The notes below the pieces were generated by a model, which was given only the letters and a program-made list of their open reading frames with translations, had not been told where the DNA came from and made no database searches. From positions 3,577 to 67,576 of the forward strand of contig JAVWTD010000004.1 of NCBI GenBank assembly GCA_036667875.1: a stretch of DNA of 64,000 nucleotides, read 5' to 3'. Position numbers and translations under genes: made by a program. The DNA comes from CAJGDV01 sp036667875. Its GTDB lineage: Bacteria; Bacillota_I; Bacilli_A; RF39; UBA660. This document shows positions 8,478 through 16,216 of this stretch, piece after piece. The first letter of the stretch is position 1; every line of letters begins with the position of its first letter.

Positions 8478-8870
8478 TTATTCCCCCTTTTTTATATTTA
8501 GATAGAATTTCTTTTTTTCATCATTAATTTTTAAAACCAGAAAATTTTTATGCTGTTCTATTATCTTTATTTGACGGTTATTTTTAAATCCTACCCGACA
8601 TTTTAAATTAATTGTTCTATTTGATATTGTGTAAGTATATTTTTTACAATTTCTATAATTTTTTATTGGAGTGTTTGTTTTTTTATCATAATACTTAAAA
8701 CCATTTTTTAAATCAAGGACACTAATATCTCCTGTTTTTTCTACATTATACCATTTATTCTTTTTTAAAGAGTTTACACTATCTAATGTATTAAATATTT
8801 CAAAAAAAGCTAGTCCTATTAAGATAATTATTATTATATATAATACTAATTTATTATTGTTACCATTCAT
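8478..8870 (-). CDS. Membrane-anchored hypothetical protein
   Basis: 130 aa. One N-terminal membrane anchor (about residues 7-26, KLVLYIIIIILIGLAFFEIF), then a beta-rich extracytoplasmic domain with a Cys pair (NCKKYTYTISNRTINLKCRV) that could form a disulfide. Family not recognised. It is the first gene of a unit with the 40-aa and 527-aa genes; its stop lies 3 bp before the ATG of the small gene. Confidence 0.6.
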   Translation of the reverse strand: MNGNNNKLVLYIIIIILIGLAFFEIFNTLDSVNSLKKNKWYNVEKTGDISVLDLKNGFKYYDKKTNTPIKNYRNCKKYTYTISNRTINLKCRVGFKNNRQIKIIEQHKNFLVLKINDEKKKFYLNIKKGE

Positions 8871-8894
8871 TTTACCACCATAAACATTATAGCA

Positions 8895-8926
8895 TAAAAA
8901 AAATAGTTTTGTAATTAAACTATTTT
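8895..8926 (-). terminator. Intrinsic terminator of the first HNH-like gene
   Basis: Minus strand AAATAGTTT/AAACTATTT stem followed by TTTTT, overlapping the end of the gene at 8920. Confidence 0.75.
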
Positions 8927-9294
8927 AAATATAATTTTTGATAATTTTCTTTTTTATGTTTTTTACTATATTTATTACTTATTTGATAGTTTTCTAGACA
9001 ATTTATTATTTCTTCTATTATTTCTTCAGTTGGAGCTTTTTTAGAGTCATTAATTATTTTAAATAGAATATTTAATTTATCATATAATTCTTTATCATCT
9101 TGCTCTATTACATGAATATATTTGTGAGCAATAGATGTAAGAAGTGCTCCGTTTGTAATATCAAATGTACCACCATGTTCACTTTTGACAATATGATGAA
9201 AAGTATATTGATTGTTTTTCTTCATTTTAAAGTTCATCCAGTCTCTTCCTTTTGGATTATATATCTTTATTAAATTAATTGTGCTTTGTTTCAT
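8920..9294 (-). CDS. HNH-nuclease-like small protein (paralogue A)
   Basis: 124 aa. The core FHHIVKSEHGG, then ITNGALLTSIAHKYIHVIE, has the H-H...N...H...H spacing of a betabeta-alpha-metal (HNH) fold, although the classic zinc-knuckle Cys residues are absent. It shares its whole layout (IKIY..DWM..K....Q.T.HHIVK) with the gene at 28699-29091. GAGGTG lies 4 nt before the ATG, and the gene begins 1 bp after the sua5 stop, so it is co-transcribed with sua5. Nuclease activity is inferred. Confidence 0.6.
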   Translation of the reverse strand: MKQSTINLIKIYNPKGRDWMNFKMKKNNQYTFHHIVKSEHGGTFDITNGALLTSIAHKYIHVIEQDDKELYDKLNILFKIINDSKKAPTEEIIEEIINCLENYQISNKYSKKHKKENYQKLYLK

Positions 9295-9295
9295 A

Positions 9296-10318
9296 CTACA
9301 CCTCTATATAATTATAAGAGCAAGATCTTATAAGTCTATTCATAATAGCAATTCCTAACCCTGTTTTGGCTACACCCATTATTATAATAAGTTTTGGATT
9401 TAGTCTGTCTACTTCTCTTAGTAATTTGAATATATTGTGTGATATTGAATCTAAATCTTCAATTGAACCAAATGATAAATATTTTTCGCATTTTATATCA
9501 TTTTTAAGTTCTTCACATCCAATAACAACTGTGTTTTTTACAATATGTTTGTCAATTTCATTTTTCAGTTTATCTAAATCTTTTGAATACACTAATAAAC
9601 ATTTACCATTCGGTGCATAATGTTTATATTTCATTCCTGGACTTTCAACTACTCCAACAGCCTTTTTAAAGATGAAATCATCTATTTTACATGTTCCAAT
9701 TATATTGATAATATCTTCAGGTGTGATTTTACCTGGTCTTAAAATTGTTGGGACACCATCAATTACTTTTACAACTGTTGATTCTAACCCTACTTTAGTT
9801 TCTCCGCCATCAATAATATATGAAACACTTCCATCAAATTCACTTATTATATCTTCTATTCTTGTACCACTTGGTTTTCCTGATTTATTAGCACTTGGTG
9901 CTGCTACAGGACAACCTGCTAGTTTAATTAGTTCATGTGCTATCTTATTATCAGGCATTCTTATACCTACTGTTTTAAGGTTAGCACTGACATTATTTGG
10001 AATAATATCTTTTTTTGGAAGAATAATCGTAAATGGACCTGGCATGAAAGCATCCATTAGTCGTCTTTCAACTTCATTAATATCTGTTACTAAATCATTT
10101 AAATCTTTAAAGTCACTTATGTGAACGATTAAAGGATTGTCGTTAGCGCGTCCTTTGGAAATAAAGATTTCAGAAACTGCTTCACTATTTAGTGCGTTAG
10201 CGCCTACACCGTATACTGTTTCAGTTGGAAATATTACTAGTGAACCATTTCTAAGAGCAGTTGCTGCTTCTTTTAGTTCTTCTGTTATACCATCTTTAAG
10301 GTCAATTATTTTAGTCAT
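9296..10318 (-). CDS. sua5: Threonylcarbamoyl-AMP synthase (Sua5 type)
   Basis: Makes L-threonylcarbamoyl-adenylate from Thr, bicarbonate and ATP for the t6A37 modification of ANN-decoding tRNAs. The YrdC domain fills residues about 1-195 (FPTETVYGVGANAL, KGRANDNPLIVHI, APSANKSGKPSGT) and the Sua5 C-terminal domain follows to residue 340 (SPGMKYKHYAP marks the linker/closing segment). About 340 aa is normal for the two-domain Sua5 form. I start it at the ATG at 10318, with AGGAAG 9 nt upstream, rather than at an upstream in-frame codon at 10351. Confidence 0.95.
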   Translation of the reverse strand: MTKIIDLKDGITEELKEAATALRNGSLVIFPTETVYGVGANALNSEAVSEIFISKGRANDNPLIVHISDFKDLNDLVTDINEVERRLMDAFMPGPFTIILPKKDIIPNNVSANLKTVGIRMPDNKIAHELIKLAGCPVAAPSANKSGKPSGTRIEDIISEFDGSVSYIIDGGETKVGLESTVVKVIDGVPTILRPGKITPEDIINIIGTCKIDDFIFKKAVGVVESPGMKYKHYAPNGKCLLVYSKDLDKLKNEIDKHIVKNTVVIGCEELKNDIKCEKYLSFGSIEDLDSISHNIFKLLREVDRLNPKLIIIMGVAKTGLGIAIMNRLIRSCSYNYIEV

Positions 10319-10380
10319 AACTTTCACTTCCTTATGTGCTATAGTATACAATAAAAGACTTCTTTTTGCAAATAGTTATA

Positions 10381-10407
10381 AAAAAAGAAACTTTTCCAAG
10401 TTTTCTT
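10381..10407 (-). terminator. Intrinsic terminator of the nagB-DUF1846-DUF308 unit
   Basis: Minus strand AAACTT/AAGTTT hairpin followed by CTTTTTT, 15 nt beyond the DUF308 stop. Confidence 0.55.
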
Positions 10408-10421
10408 CTAATAAATATTTT

Positions 10422-10958
10422 TTATTTAATTATTTTAGCTTCTATTATGCTATTCTTACTGAAAGCATTAACTGCTATAATTTCACTTATTCCATCGATA
10501 ATTAGAACAATTCCTATTAAACGAATTACTATTTTTACAGCATTAAATGGATTAAAAAATAGGAAAAGTCCAAATAGTAAAAGAATAATTGATGTTATTA
10601 AAATATATATCCAATTACTATAGCCTTCTTTTTTTAAACTGAAAGATTGCATTAATTTAGAGATTGAATCTATAGTGATTATAACGCCTGCTACAAGAGG
10701 AATAAATGATGCCGCTAATTCTGGATTAAGAATTAGATATATTCCAAAAATAGTCGCAAGAACTCCTAAAACTAGGTTAAATTTAGATAAAGAAGTTTGT
10801 CTATTATTTATAAATGTTATTATTTGGTTTGTTGCAAATAACAATATAATTAGACCTAATAAATAACAAATAAGGTTTGATATTGATGCAGGACTTACTA
10901 TCATAAATAAACCTACTACTATATAAATAAGGGATGTTGTTAAAAGTGTTTTTTTCAT
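10422..10958 (-). CDS. DUF308 (HdeD-like) membrane protein
   Basis: 178 aa with six regularly spaced hydrophobic helices arranged as paired repeats (LGLIILLFATNQIITFI, LGVLATIFGIYLILNPE, IPLVAGVIITIDSISKLMQSF), the pattern of the DUF308/HdeD family. E. coli HdeD is linked to acid resistance, but no general function is established. AGGAG precedes the ATG, and it follows the DUF1846 gene by 12 bp. Confidence 0.8.
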   Translation of the reverse strand: MKKTLLTTSLIYIVVGLFMIVSPASISNLICYLLGLIILLFATNQIITFINNRQTSLSKFNLVLGVLATIFGIYLILNPELAASFIPLVAGVIITIDSISKLMQSFSLKKEGYSNWIYILITSIILLLFGLFLFFNPFNAVKIVIRLIGIVLIIDGISEIIAVNAFSKNSIIEAKIIK

Positions 10959-10970
10959 TTCTACTCCTTT

Positions 10971-12431
10971 TTAATTATCACTGAAAACTGGTTCACTAGT
11001 GATATTTATTTTTAATGATTTTAATAATTTGATTTCTAATGAGTCAATAATGTATGATGAATGAGCATCACAGTTTTCTAATTTTTTCATGTTTTCTAAA
11101 GCAGTTACTATTATTGGATTAGTAACTGAACATATTGATAGTGCTATTAGTACTTCATGCAAGTTTAAGATACTTTCATTAGATACTTGTTTTTTTAGTT
11201 CAAGAATTGGCTTTAAGACTGAAGGAGATAACAAGTAAACATCATCAGGAATGTTTGTTAATTCTTTTATGGCGTTTAATATCATAGATGATGCTGGAGA
11301 AAGTAATTCTGTTTCTTTTCCAGTCACTATTTTAGAATCGTCTAACTTTAGTGCTACTACTCCTTTATTTACTAGTTTATTTTTATCTAAACATGCTTTT
11401 ATAACTGGTCTTATACTTGAATCTATCTTTAATTCATTCATTAAGACTTTAATTAATTGTGGTGTTTCTTCGTTTACTTTTTCTAATTTTTCATCTACTA
11501 GGGCATTATAGTATCTTCTTACTATTTCTTCTTTACTTGCTTTTATAATTGCTTCATTATTATCTATACAGAAGCCTACCATATTAACACCCATGTCTGT
11601 TGGTGATTTATATAAATCTTCTTTCATTATCTTTTCTAAAATGTTTTTTAGAATTGGAAATGTTGCTATATCTCTATTGTAATTTACAGCACTCACTCCG
11701 TAAGCTTCAAGATGAAACGGGTCAATCATATTAATGTCATGCAAGTCTGCTGTAGCAGCCTCATAAGCCATATTCACAGGATGTCTTAAAGAAAGATTCC
11801 AAACAGGAAATGTTTCATATTTTGCATACCCTGCAATAGTACCTAATTTATTTTCATGATAAAGTTGAGAAAGACAAGTTGCAAGTTTTCCACTTGATGG
11901 TCCTGGAGCTGTCACAACTACAAGTTTTCTTGTTGTCTTAATAAATTCGTTTTTTCCATAACCTTTTTCTGAAACAATAGTGTCAATATCTGTTGGATAA
12001 CCTAATGTCTTATAATGAACATAAGTTTTTACACCCATATTTTCAATAACTTTTCTAAATTTATCAATGCTTGGTTGTCCATTATATAAAGTTACAACTA
12101 CACTAGAAACAAATATATCCATACTTTTTAAAATATTAATTAATCTTATTAATTCCATATCATAGGTAATACCATAGTCAGCTCTAATTTTCTTCTTTTC
12201 TATATCTTTTGAATTAATACAAAAGATAACTTCAACATCATCTTTAAATGACTCTAATATTTTAATTTTAGAATTAGGGTCAAATCCAGGTAGAACTCTA
12301 CTTGCATGAAAATCATCAAATAATTTGCCTCCAAACTCTAAATATAGTTTACTATTAAAAAGTTCTATTCTTTTTTTAATTTCTTCCTTTTGTATTTTTA
12401 AATATAGTTCGTTATTAAATCCTTTTGCCAT
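10971..12431 (-). CDS. DUF1846 domain protein
   Basis: 486 aa, the usual length of the DUF1846 family (several Firmicute structures, function unproven). The family signature LYLEFGGKLFDDFHASRVLPGF is visible near residue 28, followed by IRADYGITYDMELIRLI and VVTAPGPSSGKLATCLSQLYHE, which contains a P-loop-like turn. It is 2 bp downstream of nagB and 12 bp upstream of a DUF308 gene, so the three form an operon; involvement in amino-sugar metabolism is guilt by association only. Confidence 0.85.
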   Translation of the reverse strand: MAKGFNNELYLKIQKEEIKKRIELFNSKLYLEFGGKLFDDFHASRVLPGFDPNSKIKILESFKDDVEVIFCINSKDIEKKKIRADYGITYDMELIRLINILKSMDIFVSSVVVTLYNGQPSIDKFRKVIENMGVKTYVHYKTLGYPTDIDTIVSEKGYGKNEFIKTTRKLVVVTAPGPSSGKLATCLSQLYHENKLGTIAGYAKYETFPVWNLSLRHPVNMAYEAATADLHDINMIDPFHLEAYGVSAVNYNRDIATFPILKNILEKIMKEDLYKSPTDMGVNMVGFCIDNNEAIIKASKEEIVRRYYNALVDEKLEKVNEETPQLIKVLMNELKIDSSIRPVIKACLDKNKLVNKGVVALKLDDSKIVTGKETELLSPASSMILNAIKELTNIPDDVYLLSPSVLKPILELKKQVSNESILNLHEVLIALSICSVTNPIIVTALENMKKLENCDAHSSYIIDSLEIKLLKSLKINITSEPVFSDN

Positions 12432-12433
12432 TT

Positions 12434-13159
12434 TTAGTCCTCATACCATTCTAGTGATTCACTATCCCCTATTACTATAACATTCTCGTGTGTTTGAAGA
12501 ATGCTTGCAGGGACATTTGTTGTTACAGGACCTGTTAGGGATTCCTTTAATATTTCTTTTTTATTTTTTCCTGTTGCTATTAATAAAATTGTTTTTGATT
12601 TCATTATTGTTTTTATTCCCATTGTATATGCAAATTTTGGTACATCTTCTTCTTTTAAGAAGAATCTTCTATTAGCGGAAATAGTTGATTTTGATAGTGA
12701 AACAAGATGAGTTTCTTCATTAAAATCAGTACCTGGTTCGTTGAATCCAATGTGACCATTTAGTCCTATTCCAAGTATTTGTAAATCAACTGGTCCTAGG
12801 TTATTAAGAGTTTTTTGATATGTGTTACAGGCTTTTACTGGGTCTTTTTCCATTCCGTCTGGTATATTAGTGTTTTTAATATTTATTTGATTAAATAAAT
12901 GCTTATCCATAAAATAACTATAACTATTAGGGTCATCTTTAGACAATCCCTTATATTCATCTAAATTTACGGCTGCTACTTTAGAAAAGTCTATTTTCTT
13001 ATTTTTGTAGGCATCAATTAAAAATTGATAAGTTTTTAAAGGAGTTGATCCGGTTGCTAAACCTAAAACACAATCCTCTTTATTTTTTATTGTTTCTATT
13101 ATTATTTCAGAAGCTTTTCTGCTTGCGTCTTCTTCTGTTTTAAGTTTATATATTTTCAT
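12434..13159 (-). CDS. nagB: Glucosamine-6-phosphate deaminase
   Basis: Converts glucosamine-6-phosphate to fructose-6-phosphate and ammonia in the cytosol, opposing GlmS (30799-32571). 241 aa, the length of the short Bacillus NagB form. Visible motifs: LGLATGSTPLKTY (phosphate binding), NLDEYKGL with the catalytic Asp, and ILGIGLNGHIGFNEPG with the catalytic His. GAGGAATAAAG precedes the ATG. It leads the operon with DUF1846 and DUF308. The opposite ribozyme-controlled glmS suggests the cell balances the GlcN6P pool from both sides. Confidence 0.95.
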   Translation of the reverse strand: MKIYKLKTEEDASRKASEIIIETIKNKEDCVLGLATGSTPLKTYQFLIDAYKNKKIDFSKVAAVNLDEYKGLSKDDPNSYSYFMDKHLFNQINIKNTNIPDGMEKDPVKACNTYQKTLNNLGPVDLQILGIGLNGHIGFNEPGTDFNEETHLVSLSKSTISANRRFFLKEEDVPKFAYTMGIKTIMKSKTILLIATGKNKKEILKESLTGPVTTNVPASILQTHENVIVIGDSESLEWYED

Positions 13160-13212
13160 TCTTTATTCCTCTTACTTTCTTAATTATTATATCATAATTG
13201 TTTTATATTTAA

Positions 13213-13242
13213 TAAAAAAATAGTATTTGTTTACACTATTTT
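13213..13242 (-). terminator. Intrinsic terminator after the three membrane-anchored genes
   Basis: Minus strand AAATAGT/ACTATTT stem followed by TTTT; overlaps the stop region of the gene at 13231. Confidence 0.6.
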
Positions 13243-13806
13243 CTTTCTTATATCAGTAAGTTCATTTTCTAATTCGTTTTTTATTTCTTTGAATTTTTGA
13301 TAAAATTTATTATCATCACCATTTATATCTACTTTAAGTCTTTTCATGTCCTCAAATAGGTATAATACTGTTTGTGATCTTGATTCAACATCCCCACTGA
13401 GAGTAAGAGGAAGAAGCATATTTATTTCACTTATTTCAGCTTGAATAAATTGTTCAACATCTTCATTTTTATAGTATTCATCGATACATTTAATTGTATT
13501 TTTTGGACTATTTTTAATTTTTAAGCAATATTTATTGTTTAATTTTTTTTGTTCAATTTTAGTAATTGACGATATGTATTCAACTGTTAAGTTCTTTTCT
13601 TTTGCTTTGTTCCACACTAAGTATCTATTGTTTTGCATTTTAAAATATATTTTAGATATTTCATTTAATTTATAGTATATAGCTGCATCCGCATTTTTTT
13701 TGTATTCATATTTTTTAAAAGTTGCGTATTTAGTTTTATATATATAAAATGTTAAACCAAATAGAATAATTGAAATAATGATTATAATATTTCCTAATTT
13801 TTTCAT
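13231..13806 (-). CDS. Membrane-anchored hypothetical protein (Cys-pair type)
   Basis: 191 aa; one N-terminal membrane helix (about residues 5-22) and an extracytoplasmic helical domain. It shares LNNK-x-C....N-x-IKCI-[DE] with the gene at 14248, so the two are probably distant paralogues with a conserved Cys pair. Family not recognised. GGTGGGA lies before the ATG and it starts 1 bp after the gene at 13808. Lying between sigE and sigG on the same strand, a sporulation link is possible but unproven. Confidence 0.55.
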   Translation of the reverse strand: MKKLGNIIIIISIILFGLTFYIYKTKYATFKKYEYKKNADAAIYYKLNEISKIYFKMQNNRYLVWNKAKEKNLTVEYISSITKIEQKKLNNKYCLKIKNSPKNTIKCIDEYYKNEDVEQFIQAEISEINMLLPLTLSGDVESRSQTVLYLFEDMKRLKVDINGDDNKFYQKFKEIKNELENELTDIRKKIV

Positions 13807-13807
13807 A

Positions 13808-14251
13808 TTATCCCACCATTTCTTTTAATTCTTTTAAGTTATATTTTATTTTTTTAGTAATAATATCGTATTTTAATTTAAATGATTTTTGATCTTTTCC
13901 TACCATATCTTTTAATTGATAAAGATTAGATAAGTTTGTTAATACAAGTGATGCTTTAAGGTTATATAAGTCGGATTCTCTTAATTTAAGTTTGTTTGAT
14001 AATTCATTAATATTTGAATTTATATATTTATAAGTGTATGTTGCTGCTCTACTGTCTTCGTTTTTTCCCCATAGTTTTTGTTCTTCAATATAAAGTTCAT
14101 CTAATATTTTATAAGTACCTTGTAATAAGTAATAGGTATCTTTATCTTGCTCGTTTTTATTATAGTCTATTAGATAGACTTTATTAATTACAGAATATAA
14201 TAAGAAAGATGAAATAAGAAAAAGAATAATTGGAAAAATTAGTTTTTTCAT
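13808..14251 (-). CDS. Membrane-anchored hypothetical protein
   Basis: 147 aa; an N-terminal membrane helix (about residues 4-20, FPIILFLISSFLLYSVI) followed by a helical domain. Same architecture and size class as its two neighbours but without their Cys pair. Overlaps the upstream gene by 4 bp and is followed after 1 bp by the next, so the three are translated as one unit. GGAG sits 7 nt before the ATG. Not recognised. Confidence 0.55.
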   Translation of the reverse strand: MKKLIFPIILFLISSFLLYSVINKVYLIDYNKNEQDKDTYYLLQGTYKILDELYIEEQKLWGKNEDSRAATYTYKYINSNINELSNKLKLRESDLYNLKASLVLTNLSNLYQLKDMVGKDQKSFKLKYDIITKKIKYNLKELKEMVG

Positions 14252-14847
14252 GATTGTTCTCCTTCTTTTATTTTAAGATCAATTAGATTTTTTTCGATTC
14301 TATTTAAGTATTTTATTCTCTCAGCTTCAAATGTTTGAAAGTTTTCTGTTTTTGTTCTTGAAATTGAAAATAAATTAAATAAATTATTGTGTAGAGCGAA
14401 CAAATTGTTATCACCTTTAAATAGTTTTTTTGTGTCTTTAGAGTGATTATATAGTATGTTCAAACTGTCATAACATGAACTTTCTATTTTGCTTATTTGA
14501 TGAGTTACCTCAATACATTTGATTAAACTATTTTGATCTTGTTTTTTCAAAAAATTATTACATGTTTTATTATTCAATTCTTCAAATGAGAAGGAGGTCA
14601 TTTTATCTATTTCAATTAAATTAAGTTTTGTGTTTTCAGATAATTTTTTCATTGGATAATATAAATTATTGGAATAGTCTTCTATTTCTTTTACCGTTTT
14701 CATTATTAAAGTTTTATTTATTTTGCTCTCTGTTTCTACTGGTTCTTTTATTTTGTTTAATTCTCGTATGATAAAAAAAGCTATTAGAAAGAGAAGAGGA
14801 ATTGAAACAATTATTGCAATTGTTATTAAAATTTGTTTTCTTTTCAT
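14248..14847 (-). CDS. Membrane-anchored hypothetical protein (Cys-pair type)
   Basis: 199 aa from the ATG at 14847, chosen because GGGAG lies 7 nt upstream (a further in-frame start at 14880 has none). One membrane helix (about residues 7-26), then an extracytoplasmic helical domain with LNNKTCNNFL and LIKCIEV, echoed in the gene at 13231. A TATAAT -10 (14872-14877) lies directly downstream of the sigE terminator, so this gene starts its own transcript. Not recognised. Confidence 0.55.
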   Translation of the reverse strand: MKRKQILITIAIIVSIPLLFLIAFFIIRELNKIKEPVETESKINKTLIMKTVKEIEDYSNNLYYPMKKLSENTKLNLIEIDKMTSFSFEELNNKTCNNFLKKQDQNSLIKCIEVTHQISKIESSCYDSLNILYNHSKDTKKLFKGDNNLFALHNNLFNLFSISRTKTENFQTFEAERIKYLNRIEKNLIDLKIKEGEQS

Positions 14848-14879
14848 TTTATTACTCCCTACTATATATCTATTATACA

Positions 14880-14905
14880 CAAAAAAAGAGTTAAAATAAA
14901 CTCTT
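14880..14905 (-). terminator. Intrinsic terminator of spoIIGA-sigE
   Basis: Minus strand AAGAGTT-TATTTT-AACTCTT then TTTTT, overlapping the final sigE codons. Confidence 0.8.
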
Positions 14906-15557
14906 AATTGGATAAACTTTTTAATTTCTTTATTATCTTTTTTTCTATCCTGGAAATATAGGACTGGCTTATGCCTAGATTCTCTGCTACTTCTTTTTGG
15001 GTTTGTTCTTTATTATTATATAAACCATATCTTAAAATCATAATATTTTTATCTCGTTCTTTTAAATTCTCTATTTCTTTATATAATTCTGTTTCTAAAA
15101 ATTGATCTTCAATTTTTTTTGTAATGACATCTTTTTCTGTTCCTAATATGTCTTCTAAGTGTAATTCATTTCCTTCAGCATCATAACTTAAACTATCTTC
15201 AAAACTAACTTCTGTTTTCCTTTTTTTGTTTTTCCTAAGAAACATTAATATTTCATTATCAATGCAGCGTGAAGCATAAGTTGCTAGTTTAATATTTTTA
15301 TCTAGTTTATATGTATTTACTCCTTTTATTAGGCCTATTGTTCCTATACTTACTAGGTCCTCTAAGTCTATTTTAGTGTTATCATATTTTTTTGATAAAA
15401 ATACTACTAAGCGAAGATTATGCTCAATTAATTTAGCACGAGCAAACATATCACCTTTACCACTTTCTGTAACATATTTTATTTCTTCTTCTTTTGTTAA
15501 AGGTTCTGGTAATTTGTCTAAACTTCCTACATAGAAAATAGTTGTTGTTGTTTTCAT
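14904..15557 (-). CDS. sigE: Mother-cell sigma factor SigE lacking the usual pro-sequence
   Basis: Early mother-cell sporulation sigma factor. 217 aa against 239 in B. subtilis. Region 2 (IEHNLRLVVFLSKKYDN, SIGTIGLIKGVNTY, LATYASRCIDNEILMFLR) and region 4 (QKEVAENLGISQSYISRIEK) align along their length with SigE. The N-terminus is MKTTTTIFYVGSLDKLPEPL; FYVG lines up with the YYIGG where mature B. subtilis SigE begins, so only about eight residues precede it instead of a roughly 27-residue amphipathic pro-segment. No in-frame start exists further up: the frame stops at a TAA 24 codons earlier and has no ATG, GTG or TTG. GGAGG lies 4 nt before the ATG, inside the spoIIGA 3' end. Confidence 0.92.
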   Translation of the reverse strand: MKTTTTIFYVGSLDKLPEPLTKEEEIKYVTESGKGDMFARAKLIEHNLRLVVFLSKKYDNTKIDLEDLVSIGTIGLIKGVNTYKLDKNIKLATYASRCIDNEILMFLRKNKKRKTEVSFEDSLSYDAEGNELHLEDILGTEKDVITKKIEDQFLETELYKEIENLKERDKNIMILRYGLYNNKEQTQKEVAENLGISQSYISRIEKKIIKKLKSLSN

Positions 15558-16159
15558 TTTTCCTCCATTATTTTGGGATTTAAAATTAATTCTACATTTT
15601 CTTCTGTAACTGCGATTATTACTTTTTTAATAGTTTTATTATTAATAACTACTTTATCTGGAATAAACCCTTTTAATATTCCTTTTTCTGTGATTGTTTG
15701 ATATGGAATGTAAATTGGCTTTTTTAGTTCCACATTTTTTGGAATTTGTTTTTTACTTATTATAAGGACTGGTATATTAAGATACTCTAGTGAATTTCCT
15801 GTATCCATTAAGCCTTTTAACTTAATTACTGTACCACTAATATAAATAGTGGTGTAATAGTAGATTATGTTTTCTTTATTTTTAAATGATGTTAAAAGAT
15901 ACATGGCTAAAAGAGAAATAAAAGGATTATAATTAAGGGCTTTTAATATTAATACAATGATTATAAAATTAGATAAGTACTTTAAATTTTTGAATGTTAC
16001 ATAAATCATTAATATATCAAACAAGAAATAGGGGAAAAAGATTCGGTAGGCACCTATTACAGCCCCAAGTATTATTTGACTTCTTGTTGTTTGTACTTTT
16101 AATATATATGTTATAGTTGTCAAAATTAGTACATTAAAATACAAATTAATAATTATCAT
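15554..16159 (-). CDS. spoIIGA: Sporulation sigma-E processing peptidase SpoIIGA, compact form
   Basis: Membrane aspartyl protease that in Bacillus cleaves pro-SigE at the septum. 201 aa versus 309 in B. subtilis. Residues 1-90 carry about four hydrophobic helices (normally five) and residues 100-201 the protease domain: KLKGLMDTGNSL with the catalytic Asp at 119 (DTG), IPYQTITEKGILKGFIPDKV, and the closing LNPKIM. Its stop overlaps the sigE start by 4 bp. It follows ftsZ by 58 bp with a terminator between, matching the ftsA-ftsZ-spoIIGA-sigE order of Bacilli. Its substrate lacks a normal pro-sequence here, which makes its role puzzling. Confidence 0.9.
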   Translation of the reverse strand: MIIINLYFNVLILTTITYILKVQTTRSQIILGAVIGAYRIFFPYFLFDILMIYVTFKNLKYLSNFIIIVLILKALNYNPFISLLAMYLLTSFKNKENIIYYYTTIYISGTVIKLKGLMDTGNSLEYLNIPVLIISKKQIPKNVELKKPIYIPYQTITEKGILKGFIPDKVVINNKTIKKVIIAVTEENVELILNPKIMEEK

Positions 16160-16181
16160 TTTATATCACCATTTATATTAT

Positions 16182-16207
16182 AAAAAAAAGACACAAAATA
16201 TTGTGTC
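16182..16207 (-). terminator. Intrinsic terminator of ftsA-ftsZ
   Basis: Minus strand GACACAA-TATT-TTGTGTC followed by eight T; separates ftsZ from spoIIGA. Confidence 0.9.
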
Positions 16208-16216
16208 GATTTATGG

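Noticed and set aside
9672..10124. 150-codon frame antisense to sua5
   Set aside because: Lies entirely within the conserved YrdC coding sequence and has the composition of a reverse-frame artefact.
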